Assembly (NCBI GenBank): GCA_964648215.1
Contig: CAZYMF010000277.1
Location: 1 to 5,657, forward strand
Source: CAZYMF01 sp964648215
Lineage (GTDB): Bacteria > Desulfobacterota > Binatia > HRBIN30 > JACQVA1
Reading direction: 5' to 3'
Length of the DNA: 5,657 bases
The notes beneath the pieces were generated by a model that was not told where the DNA came from, ran no database searches, and saw only the letters and a program-made list of their open reading frames with translations. The translations under genes and the position numbers were made by a program. Below, one piece after another: positions 1-5,507 of the stretch (the stretch's first letter is position 1; every line of letters begins with the position of its first letter).

Positions 1-76
1 CATCGCGTTTGCGGTCCAGTAGCCTCGTTGTCCGTCCGGGGGCCGCGTCTCCTTCCTGCGGCCTTCTCAGCGACCT

Positions 77-1387
77 ATGAGTCCGCGTGTCCGGACCTTG
101 CCGCGTGACGACTCCGGGTGCGGGTGGATCGCGCTCCTCCCGCCTCGGCCGCCCGCGCGGCCGCTCGTCGCCGAGGAACGCGCGGACTGCGTGATCGTCG
201 GAGCTGGGTTTACGGGCCTGGCGGCCGCGCGGAGGCTCTCGGCGCACTGCCCGCAATGGCGAATCGTCTTGCTCGACGCGCAGCGGGCCGGGTTCGGCGC
301 CTCGGGACGTAACTCTGGGTTCCTCGTGGACGTCGGACACTACCGGCCGAAGCTCGGCGTGGAGGGGAACCGCCGCTTGGTCCGTCTCGCGCGCGCCGGG
401 ATCGATGAGCTACGCGGCCTCGTCGCCGCGCACGGAATCGACTGCGCATGGACGGAGCGTGGCCGGCTCCACGGCGCGGTGGGCGACGTTGGACGGCACG
501 GCCTGGACGCGCTGTGCGCCGGGCTTGCCGCTATGGGTGAGCCGTTCGAGTGGCTCGACCACGGCGCTGTGACCGCCGAGACGGGAGGCGCCGGCTGGCG
601 AGCCGCCGTGCGGACGCCCGGCACGGTCATGATGCAGCCCGCTGCGCTCGCCCAGGGGCTCGCCTCCGCGCTTCCGGCGGGGGTCGACCTGCGCGAGGAT
701 TCTCCCGTGACGGCGATCCACCGCGGCCCGCAGATCCGCGTCGAAGCCGGGCGCGGTTCGGTCCGAACACCACGCCTCGTCCTCGCTACGAACGGATTCA
801 CGCCGGCCGCCGGCTTTCTCCGGCGCCGCCTCTTCCCGCTCCTCACGTTCGGGAGCCTCACCCGCCCGCTCACCGCGGCAGAGCGTGCGGCGCTTGGCGG
901 CGCGCCCGAGTGGGGCCTCGTCCCCGAGGAGCCCTTCGGGAGCACCGTCCGCCGCACGCGCGACCAACGGATCCTCGTCCGCAATACCGTCGTCTACTCG
1001 GCCCACCTTGGCGCCGACGAAGCGCGGCTTCGCCGCGCGCGTGAGAACCACCGCCGCACCCTGCGCGCGCGATTCCCGCTGCTCGGGTCCCTCGATTTCG
1101 AGTATACGTGGGGCGGGGTCGTCGCCACATCGCTCAACGAGGCGCAATCTTTCGGACGCATCGAGGACCGTGTGTGGGCCGCTGCCGGCTACAACGGCGT
1201 GGGGGTGGCCATGGGAACGGTGTCGGGCGCGCTGCTCGCGGACCTGATCGCGGGCGTCGACTCGCCGCTCCTCGCCGACCTGCGCGTGCTGCCCGGGCCG
1301 GTGTGGATACCTCCCGAGCCGCTCTTGGGACTCGGCGTACGCTTTGAGACGGCACGGCGGCAAGCCCGCGCCTCGGAAGAACTGTGA
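77..1387 (+). CDS. FAD-dependent oxidoreductase, DAO superfamily (amine/amino-acid oxidase-like)
   Basis: A 436-residue protein of the D-amino-acid oxidase (DAO) superfamily, whose members oxidise amines or amino acids using tightly bound FAD. The N-terminal Rossmann fold shows the dinucleotide motif VGAGFTG at residues 41-47, with Asp67 at the end of the second strand (IVLLDAQ) where the ribose-binding acid sits. GASGRNSGF at 74-82 is the flavin-contact loop typical of the GlpD/PuuB/DadA group. VLATNGFT (235-242) closes the FAD domain, and the C-terminal GYNGVGVAMGTVSG (371-384) is the conserved flavin-ring segment. The N-terminal arrangement resembles gamma-glutamylputrescine oxidase-like proteins, but the substrate cannot be read from sequence. 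There is no signal peptide or membrane segment, so it is probably cytosolic. ATG 77 is the only ATG, GTG or TTG in frame after the TAG at 20-22; no clear ribosome binding site precedes it. Family assignment is firm, substrate unknown. Confidence 0.93.
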   Translation: MSPRVRTLPRDDSGCGWIALLPPRPPARPLVAEERADCVIVGAGFTGLAAARRLSAHCPQWRIVLLDAQRAGFGASGRNSGFLVDVGHYRPKLGVEGNRRLVRLARAGIDELRGLVAAHGIDCAWTERGRLHGAVGDVGRHGLDALCAGLAAMGEPFEWLDHGAVTAETGGAGWRAAVRTPGTVMMQPAALAQGLASALPAGVDLREDSPVTAIHRGPQIRVEAGRGSVRTPRLVLATNGFTPAAGFLRRRLFPLLTFGSLTRPLTAAERAALGGAPEWGLVPEEPFGSTVRRTRDQRILVRNTVVYSAHLGADEARLRRARENHRRTLRARFPLLGSLDFEYTWGGVVATSLNEAQSFGRIEDRVWAAAGYNGVGVAMGTVSGALLADLIAGVDSPLLADLRVLPGPVWIPPEPLLGLGVRFETARRQARASEEL

Positions 1388-1606
1388 AGCCCGGACGCGG
1401 CGTGACGAGGTCGCCCGACAAGCGCATCGAGACCGACGCGCAGAAGTGCGCGCGCGGCTCAGGCGCACGACGCTGACTAGCCGCGTACGAATGACGCGTA
1501 GGAGTCGGATCGGTGGGTTCGCTTCGTCGGCCCGGACAACGAGTCGACGACTCCGGTTCGTCTCGAGATGATCTCGCCCTAGAGGAGGCTGAAAACCTGC
1601 CCTGTA

Positions 1607-1628
1607 CTTCCAGGGCTGGCCCTTGAAG
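1607..1628. repeat. Imperfect hairpin, 9-bp arms
   Basis: CTTCCAGGG (1607-1615) and CCCTTGAAG (1620-1628) can pair at eight of nine positions (one C/T mismatch) around the loop CTGG. No T-run follows, so it is not a standard intrinsic terminator. Function unknown. Confidence 0.5.
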
Positions 1629-1638
1629 CTCCGTCGAG

Positions 1639-1658
1639 GGCGCCGCTTCGTCGGCGCC
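1639..1658. repeat. Perfect GC-rich hairpin, 7-bp arms
   Basis: GGCGCCG (1639-1645) and CGGCGCC (1652-1658) are perfect reverse complements around the 6-base loop CTTCGT. It lies 10 bases after the previous hairpin, so the two could stack as a tandem structure. No poly-T tract follows in either direction, so a terminator role is unsupported, and in GC-rich DNA a stem this short may be chance. Confidence 0.5.
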
Positions 1659-1800
1659 GAGGGGAGCGGGGCGGAAGCGGCCGCGACAAAAGCGCAGCCC
1701 TCCAATTTCCCCGCTGCCAAGGTTCCGTGGAATCGCCAGACCGCGGCCGCGCTCGTTGCGTCTCTCAGCATGAGTGGCACCCTCGTCGGCTGACGGCACG

Positions 1801-1827
1801 TTGACGGTATCGAGTCGACGTTGTAAT
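1801..1827 (+). promoter_or_regulatory. Candidate sigma-70-type promoter of the toxin-antitoxin operon
   Basis: TTGACG at 1801-1806 matches the -35 consensus at five of six bases. TGTAAT at 1822-1827 matches the -10 consensus at five of six. The 15-base spacer is shorter than the ideal 17. It lies just upstream of the antitoxin start and is locally AT-richer than its surroundings. This is inferred from sequence resemblance only. Confidence 0.35.
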
Positions 1828-1843
1828 ACGGGCTGCAATACGG
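1825..1843 (+). repeat. Direct repeat AATACGG x2, possible antitoxin operator
   Basis: AATACGG occurs at 1825-1831 and again at 1837-1843, 12 bases start to start. The copies overlap the candidate -10 element and run into the ribosome binding site of the antitoxin gene. Ribbon-helix-helix antitoxins usually autoregulate by binding short repeats at their own promoter, so this is a reasonable operator candidate. Binding is not shown, and 7-base repeats can arise by chance. Confidence 0.3.
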
Positions 1844-1845
1844 AG
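1842..1845 (+). promoter_or_regulatory. Ribosome binding site GGAG deciding the antitoxin start
   Basis: GGAG ends 8 bases before GTG 1854, an ideal spacing. The other in-frame GTG at 1845 overlaps this motif and has no Shine-Dalgarno sequence of its own, so translation most likely begins at 1854. Confidence 0.6.
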
Positions 1846-1853
1846 TGAAGAAC

Positions 1854-2114
1854 GTGAGTACTCGAACTGTGCGTCTCGACGAAGAAGCGGAGCGGGCGCT
1901 GCGGGAGATTCAGGCGGCGACCGGCATGCCGATCTCCGCGGCGCTCAAGCGCGGCCTGCGGGTCGTGCGTGACGAGGTGGTGCGGACGCCCCGGCGGACG
2001 CCCTATGAGATCTACTGTCAGCTCGATCTCGGCGAGGGCGGCTACGCCAGCGGTCCCGCGAGCGACACGCGCGCCGCGGCGCGCAAGGCCATTGCCGCCC
2101 GGCTGCGGCGATGA
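1854..2114 (+). CDS. Ribbon-helix-helix (VapB-like) antitoxin
   Basis: An 86-residue protein, or 89 if GTG 1845 is used. Its N-terminus STRTVRLDEEAERALREI has the pattern of a ribbon-helix-helix DNA-binding fold: a short beta strand (TRTVRLD) followed by helices, with PISAALKRGLRVV as the second helix. The C-terminal part (TPYEIYCQLDLGEGGYAS, then an Arg/Ala-rich tail) fits the toxin-binding region of VapB-like antitoxins. The stop codon overlaps the start of the downstream PIN toxin by four bases (ATGA, 2111-2114), the usual coupling in type II toxin-antitoxin operons. Expected role: bind and neutralise the toxin and repress the shared promoter. The start was chosen from the GGAG at 1842-1845. 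The family name VapB is inferred as much from the neighbour as from the sequence. Confidence 0.85.
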   Translation: MSTRTVRLDEEAERALREIQAATGMPISAALKRGLRVVRDEVVRTPRRTPYEIYCQLDLGEGGYASGPASDTRAAARKAIAARLRR

Positions 2115-2524
2115 TCCTGGTCGATACCGGACCGCTGATTGCGCTGTTCGATCCGCGTGACGCGCTGCATGAGCGCTGCAAGCGGACTCTCAAGACGTTG
2201 CGCTCCCAACTGCTCACGACCCTCCCGGTGTTGACCGAGGCGTTCCACATCCTGTCGCCGGAGAGCCAGGGATCGGACAGGCTGCGGGACTTCGTCGCAC
2301 TCGGGGGGCTCGGTGTGTGGTTCTTCGATCACGGCACGCTCGAACGCGCTTTCGAGCTGATGGAGCGATACGCCGACCACCCCATGGACCTCGCCGATGC
2401 GTCGATGGTCGTAGCGGCCGAGGCGCTCAATACCCGGCGCATCTTCACGGTCGATCGCCGCGACTTCGCGGCGTACCGCATTCGGCGTGGGCACCGGCAT
2501 TACCCCGCGGAGATCCTGTTCTGA
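2111..2524 (+). CDS. vapC: PIN-domain ribonuclease toxin (VapC family)
   Basis: A 137-residue single-domain protein, the usual size for VapC toxins, which are Mg2+-dependent ribonucleases that cut RNA and arrest growth when the antitoxin is lost. The start MILVDTGPLIALFD carries the first PIN acid, Asp5. Glu43 (LTEAFHIL) is the second, Asp93 and Asp96 (MDLADASMVVAAE) form the third site, and Asp115 (IFTVDRRDF) the fourth. The complete acidic set suggests an active enzyme. ATG 2111 overlaps the antitoxin stop as ATGA, so translation is probably coupled; no separate strong ribosome binding site is visible. The protein ends after HYPAEILF, a normal PIN terminus. The RNA target cannot be predicted. 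Antitoxin and toxin both look intact. Confidence 0.92.
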   Translation: MILVDTGPLIALFDPRDALHERCKRTLKTLRSQLLTTLPVLTEAFHILSPESQGSDRLRDFVALGGLGVWFFDHGTLERAFELMERYADHPMDLADASMVVAAEALNTRRIFTVDRRDFAAYRIRRGHRHYPAEILF

Positions 2525-2580
2525 TGGAGCGTGCGGGCCCCTGTGTGTGCAGCCCGGCCGCGTTGTGCTAGTCGGGGTTC

Positions 2581-3192
2581 ATGGATCCCGTTCGGCTGAT
2601 CGTCTACTCCGACTACCTCTGACCCTGGTGCTACAACGCGGCCGTGCGCCTGCGTCGTCTTCAGGAAGAGTTCGGGGAGCACGTGCAGATCACCTGGCGC
2701 AGCTTCCTGCTGCGGCCGCGACCCGATCCCAACCGGACCCTGGAGAAGTTCCGCGCCTACACGCAGTCGTGGCAGCGCCCGGCCTCGGATCCCGACGGCG
2801 GCACGTTCCGCGTCTGGGCGACCGACGCCGGCCCGCCCTCGCACAGCGTGCCGCCGCACCTCGCCGCCAAGGCGGCCGCGAGCCTGGGGCCCGAAGAGTT
2901 CGAGCGCATTCACGAGCGCCTGCTGCACGCCTACTTCGCGGAGAACCGCGACATCACGGATCTGGAAACGCTGCGCGCGATCTGGAACGAGGCGGGCCTT
3001 CCGGAGGACGAATTCCGCCGCGTCGGTGACGAGTCGCTGCTGCGGGCGACGGCGGACGAGCACAACCAGGCGATCGAGTACGGCGTCACCGGCGTCCCCG
3101 CCGTGCGCATGGAAGGGCGCGAAGGGCTGGTCATCGGCGCGCAGCCCTTGGAGCTGTACCAGAGGTGGGTCAAGCGGGCGCTCGAGGAGTGA
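2581..3192 (+). CDS. Probable selenoprotein: DsbA/FrnE-family thioredoxin-fold oxidoreductase with in-frame TGA (Sec14)
   Basis: Read from ATG 2581 with TGA 2620-2622 as selenocysteine, this gives a 203-residue protein of normal length for cytosolic DsbA-family (FrnE / 2-hydroxychromene-2-carboxylate isomerase-like) proteins. The N-terminus MDPVRLIVYSDYL-U-PWCYNAAVRL is the first thioredoxin strand and active site, with TGA exactly where the first Cys of CPWC belongs and Cys17 as the partner. Cys17 is the only Cys in the protein. The helical insert follows, then the cis-Pro loop TGVPAV (Pro173) and the closing GAQPLELYQRWV. No signal peptide is seen. TAG at 2569-2571 blocks an upstream start and no other start lies between it and 2581; GGGG at 2574-2577 is a weak ribosome binding site. 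A SECIS-like hairpin lies at 2623-2665. Conventional calling would start at GTG 2644 and lose the redox motif. Alternatives are a nonsense mutation or a base error, but the rest of the frame is intact. The fold is certain; Sec is likely, not proven. Confidence 0.82.
2623..2665 (+). promoter_or_regulatory. Candidate bacterial SECIS element just downstream of the in-frame TGA
   Basis: The mRNA directly after the UGA can fold. ACGCGG (2636-2641) pairs with CUGCGU (2650-2655), including one G-U pair. A C-C mismatch and a C-G pair follow, closing the loop GUGC (2644-2647). A lower extension pairs 2633-2634 with 2657-2658, and CCUG (2624-2627) can pair with CAGG (2662-2665) at the base. The loop begins with G then U, about 21 bases after the UGA. 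This fits the described bacterial SECIS pattern: a small apical loop with a G in its first two positions, about 16-37 bases downstream. The fold was made by hand, and other pairings of the same region exist, for example CGC 2637-2639 with GCG 2646-2648. The role would be SelB binding. Confidence 0.5.
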
Positions 3193-3201
3193 CGGAGCGA
3201 A

Positions 3202-3225
3202 GCCGCGGGCCCCGGATCACGCGGC
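3202..3225 (+). repeat. GC-rich inverted repeat after the DsbA-family gene
   Basis: GCCGCG (3202-3207) and CGCGGC (3220-3225) are inverted copies separated by 12 bases, starting 10 bases after the stop codon. It could end transcription of the operon, but the scaffold gap begins 4 bases later, so any T-run cannot be seen. Confidence 0.25.
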
Positions 3226-3229
3226 GTCC

Positions 3230-3329
3230 NNNNNNNNNNNNNNNNNNNNNNNNNNNNNNNNNNNNNNNNNNNNNNNNNNNNNNNNNNNNNNNNNNNNNNN
3301 NNNNNNNNNNNNNNNNNNNNNNNNNNNNN
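3230..3329. other. Scaffold gap of exactly 100 N
   Basis: One hundred undetermined bases. A run of exactly 100 is the usual placeholder for a gap of unknown length, so the real distance between the DsbA-family gene and the second toxin-antitoxin pair is unknown. The gap removes the 5' part of the RelE-like toxin gene and could hide further genes. Confidence 0.98.
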
Positions 3330-3330
3330 T

Positions 3331-3462
3331 GCCGACTACGAATTGCGGATTCGCGATTGGCGGGTCTTCTACCGTGTGATCGGTGGCACCGTGCAAGTAG
3401 GGCTGGTCGGCCGCAAGAATGGCAACGTCCTGATCATCGATGGCAAGGGGTTCATGCTATGA
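3331..3462 (+). CDS. RelE/ParE-type toxin, C-terminal fragment (5' end lost in the gap)
   Basis: The frame emerging from the gap encodes 43 residues starting ADYELRIRDWRVFYRVIGG and ending in RKNGNVLIIDGKGFML before TGA 3460-3462. This is the C-terminal half of a RelE/ParE-superfamily toxin. The strand motif LRIRDWRVFYRV carries the conserved arginines of the RelE fold, and the last strand pattern (V-x-RKNGN-x-L-I-I-x-G-K) is typical. RelE-type members usually cut mRNA on the ribosome, while ParE-type members inhibit gyrase; the fragment does not decide between them. Roughly half of a normal 85-95 residue protein is missing. The truncation is an assembly artefact, so the gene may be intact in the organism. 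Its stop overlaps the antitoxin start as ATGA (3459-3462), giving a toxin-first operon. Confidence 0.85.
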   Translation, partial: ADYELRIRDWRVFYRVIGGTVQVGLVGRKNGNVLIIDGKGFML

Positions 3463-3701
3463 AAATCGAAAGCATTCGTGCGGTGAAAGCCAACTTGAAC
3501 AAGATCGTCGGTGCGCTCCCCGAGGAGGGGTCGGTCGTCATCACGAAGAACGGCCGGCCGTGCGCGGTCCTGATGCCGGTGACCGAGGACACCGACCTGG
3601 AGATCGTTGCGCTCTCACAGAACAAGCGCTTTTGGCGCACTTATGATCGCGCCCGCAAGCGCGCGGAGAAAGAAGGCTGGGCATCGCTCGATGACGTGTA
3701 G
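3459..3701 (+). CDS. Phd/YefM-family antitoxin
   Basis: A complete 80-residue protein. The N-terminal domain (MKIESIRAVKANLNKIV, then SVVITKNGRPCAVLMPV at residues 25-41) has the Phd/YefM pattern: strand, helix, then a beta hairpin with the characteristic T-K-N-G-R-P-x-A-V-L run. This domain dimerises and binds the operon's own operator. The charged C-terminal half (NKRFWRTYDRARKRAEKEGW, 55-74) is the flexible toxin-binding part. ATG 3459 overlaps the toxin stop by four bases and is preceded by AAGGGG at 3445-3450, 8 bases away, which fixes the start. Its partner is the RelE-like toxin immediately upstream. The order is reversed relative to classical antitoxin-first operons, though such order is known for some RelE-like pairs. 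Confidence 0.9.
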   Translation: MKIESIRAVKANLNKIVGALPEEGSVVITKNGRPCAVLMPVTEDTDLEIVALSQNKRFWRTYDRARKRAEKEGWASLDDV

Positions 3702-3712
3702 CCTGACTCGCA

Positions 3713-3740
3713 CTCGAGGTTGCGCCTTGCGTTCCTCGAG
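3713..3740. repeat. Inverted repeat after the Phd-type antitoxin
   Basis: CTCGAGG (3713-3719) and CCTCGAG (3734-3740) form a 7-bp stem around 14 bases, starting 11 bases after the antitoxin stop. CTCGAG is itself palindromic, so the pair also reads as a direct repeat. No T-run follows. It may be a weak terminator or chance. Confidence 0.35.
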
Positions 3741-3865
3741 CGGCAGAGGTGTCGGGTTCGTTGAAATCGCTTCAAGAGGCCGCCCCCCTGCGAAAGTCCG
3801 GGCACCTACCTCTCGGAACGATTGATCGCGACCTGGCAAAACTCTCGGATACCCATCGCCTCTGA

Positions 3866-3887
3866 TGCCGGACGAATGCCTCCGGCA
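3866..3887. terminator. Hairpin between convergent genes, possible bidirectional terminator
   Basis: TGCCGGA (3866-3872) and TCCGGCA (3881-3887) are perfect inverted copies around an 8-base loop. They lie between the Phd antitoxin (+) and the end of the acyl-CoA synthetase (-), where a shared terminator would be expected. No T-run is visible on either side, so intrinsic termination is uncertain. Confidence 0.3.
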
Positions 3888-3945
3888 CCGAACCGCAGAC
3901 CCTACCGCGGCGACCTTCCTGCGTTGGGTCCGTGTCAATCCGATC

Positions 3946-5496
3946 TCAGATCGCCCGCTCGCGCCCCTTCCAGTACGGATCGCGCAGCTTGCGCTTGTAG
4001 AGCTTGCCGTTGGGGTCGCGCGGCATCGCCTCGATGAAGTCGATCGTGCGCGGGCACTTGTACTTGGCGGTCTTCTCCAGGCAGAAGCTCTTGATCTCCT
4101 CGGCCAGCTCCGCCGACGGCGCGATGCCGGGGGCCGGCTCGATCACCGCCTTCACCTCCTCGCCCCAGTCCTCGTGCGGAATGCCGAACACCGCGGCGTC
4201 GGCCACCTTGGGATGCGTCAGCAGCACGGACTCGACCTCGCTGGGGTAGATGTTGACGCCGCCGGCGATGATCATGTCGATCTTGCGATCGCACAGGAAG
4301 AGGTAGCCGTCCGCGTTGAGATAGCCGATGTCGCCGACGGTGAAGAAGCCGTCGCGGCGGTTGGCGTCGGTCTTCGCCTTGTCCTTGTGGTACTCGAAGT
4401 CGGCGGCGGCGAGCGACATGTACACCGTGCCCGGCTGGCTCGCCGGGCAGTCCTTGCCGTCGTCGTCGAGGATGCGGACCTCGGAGGACGGCCACGCCCG
4501 CCCGACGGTGCCGGGATACTTCAGCCACTCCTGCGGGGTCACCAGCGTGCCTCCGCCCTCGCTGGCGGCGTAGTACTCGTAGATCACCGGCCCCCACCAC
4601 TCGAGCATGCGCCGCTTGATGTCGACCGGGCAGGGGGCGGCGGCATGCACCATGTGCCGCAGCGAGGAGACATCGTAGCGCTGCTTCACCTCGTCGGGCA
4701 GAGCCAGCAGTCGATGGAACTGCGTCGGCACCATGTGGCTGGTGGTGACGCGGTACTTGTCGATGCACTGCAGGCACGCCTCCGGCGTCCACTTGTCCAT
4801 CAGGACGACGGTGTGGCCGTAGTGCAGCGAGGAGCCGGTGAACATGAGCACGGCGGTGTGGTAGAGCGGCGAGCCGGTGAGGTGAACGTTGTCACCGCCG
4901 CCCTGGATGCCGAACATCGCCAGGAACATCGCGAACATGGTGGAGACGGCGTCGGGATCGAACGGCATCAGCGCCCGGCGCACCCCCTTCGGGCGTCCGG
5001 TCGTTCCCGACGTGTAGTTCATCACCTGGCCGGCGGCGCGGTCGCTCGGCAGCGTGGTCGGCTGGCCGTCCTTCAGCTCGCCGAAGGGGCGGAAGCCTTC
5101 GACCCGCCCGAGGGCGAAGCGATGGCTCGCGGGAAATCCGATCTCCTCGGCCGCGCCACGGCAGGCGTCGCCGAAGCGCTCGGCGCCGACGAACACCTTG
5201 GCCTCGGAATCCTGGACGATGTAGGCGATCTCCGACGCCGTCAGATGGTGGTTGATGGGCACCAGGTAGAGCCCGGCCTGACCGGTGGCGAGATACAGCT
5301 CGATCATCGGCGCCCCGTTCGGCAGCACCACGGCGACGCAGTCTCCCTGCTTCAGCCCGAGCGCGCGCAAACCGTGCACCAGTTGATTCGAGGCGGCGAG
5401 CAGCTCGCCCGCACTGATTTTGCGCTCCTCGGGGTCCACCAGGGCCAGGTGCCCCGGGTCCTGCTGGGCCAGATTCCAGAAGCCGAACTCTGCCAT
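3946..5496 (-). CDS. Acyl-CoA synthetase (AMP-forming, ANL superfamily, FadD-like)
   Basis: A complete 516-residue enzyme of the ANL adenylating superfamily, which activates a carboxylic acid to acyl-AMP with ATP and then transfers it to CoA. Core motifs occur in order: phosphate loop YTSGTTGRPKGV (161-172), A5 YEYYAASEGG (306-315), A7 GDIGYLNADGYLFLCDR (388-404) with the ribose-binding Asp389 and hinge-region Arg404, A8 IIAGGVNIYPSEVE (409-422) contacting CoA, and A10 PNGKLYKRKLR (495-505) with the catalytic Lys498. All key residues are present, so it should be active. No signal peptide is seen. The start is fixed by AAGGAG 5 bases upstream. The roughly 160 upstream bases show only a weak promoter-like pair (TTGTCT and TTGTAA, 15 bases apart, minus strand, 5559-5533). 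The acid is unknown; a fatty acid or another hydrophobic or aromatic acid is likely. It is convergent with the toxin-antitoxin genes, so it is a separate transcription unit. Confidence 0.95.
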   Translation of the reverse strand: MAEFGFWNLAQQDPGHLALVDPEERKISAGELLAASNQLVHGLRALGLKQGDCVAVVLPNGAPMIELYLATGQAGLYLVPINHHLTASEIAYIVQDSEAKVFVGAERFGDACRGAAEEIGFPASHRFALGRVEGFRPFGELKDGQPTTLPSDRAAGQVMNYTSGTTGRPKGVRRALMPFDPDAVSTMFAMFLAMFGIQGGGDNVHLTGSPLYHTAVLMFTGSSLHYGHTVVLMDKWTPEACLQCIDKYRVTTSHMVPTQFHRLLALPDEVKQRYDVSSLRHMVHAAAPCPVDIKRRMLEWWGPVIYEYYAASEGGGTLVTPQEWLKYPGTVGRAWPSSEVRILDDDGKDCPASQPGTVYMSLAAADFEYHKDKAKTDANRRDGFFTVGDIGYLNADGYLFLCDRKIDMIIAGGVNIYPSEVESVLLTHPKVADAAVFGIPHEDWGEEVKAVIEPAPGIAPSAELAEEIKSFCLEKTAKYKCPRTIDFIEAMPRDPNGKLYKRKLRDPYWKGRERAI

Positions 5497-5501
5497 CGAT
5501 G

Positions 5502-5507
5502 CTCCTT
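5502..5507 (-). promoter_or_regulatory. Strong ribosome binding site of the acyl-CoA synthetase
   Basis: On the minus strand AAGGAG lies 5 bases before ATG 5496-5494, a near-consensus Shine-Dalgarno sequence that settles the start choice. Confidence 0.75.

Larger units (their letters stand above)
1388..1853. other. Intergenic region without a supported gene
   Basis: About 460 bases separate the oxidoreductase stop from the antitoxin start. Open frames on both strands run through here, but their translations are Arg/Ser/Pro-rich without recognisable motifs, as expected from GC-rich DNA with few stop codons. The stretch holds a 13-base palindrome (CGAGAT-G-ATCTCG, 1564-1576), a Shine-Dalgarno-like AGGAGG at 1583-1588 with no ATG, GTG or TTG at usable distance, two hairpins at 1607-1658, and promoter-like elements at its 3' end. 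A decayed gene or an intergenic repeat cannot be excluded. Confidence 0.6.

Noticed and set aside
1583..1588. AGGAGG as a ribosome binding site for a small gene
   Set aside because: No ATG, GTG or TTG lies at a usable distance downstream, and no plausible short protein follows.
410..1780. Long minus-strand open frame (456 codons) opposite the oxidoreductase
   Set aside because: Low-complexity Arg/Ala/Pro-rich translation without motifs, antisense to a gene with clear FAD motifs; a GC-rich shadow.
2581..2622. TGA as a plain nonsense mutation making a pseudogene
   Set aside because: Not excluded, but less likely: the stop falls exactly on the one codon where Sec is expected, the rest of the frame is undamaged, and a SECIS-like hairpin follows.
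2487..3029. Plus-strand open frame of 180 codons overlapping vapC and the DsbA-family gene
   Set aside because: Arg/Pro/Gly-rich translation with no motif, out of frame with two well-supported genes.
2644..3192. DsbA-family gene starting at GTG 2644 as an ordinary 182-residue protein
   Set aside because: This start removes the first thioredoxin strand and the active-site motif that are clearly encoded in the same frame from ATG 2581; no good ribosome binding site precedes 2644.
3165..3458. Open frame running through the N gap and fused to the Phd antitoxin
   Set aside because: The continuity comes from unknown codons across the Ns; the real antitoxin starts at ATG 3459 with its own ribosome binding site.
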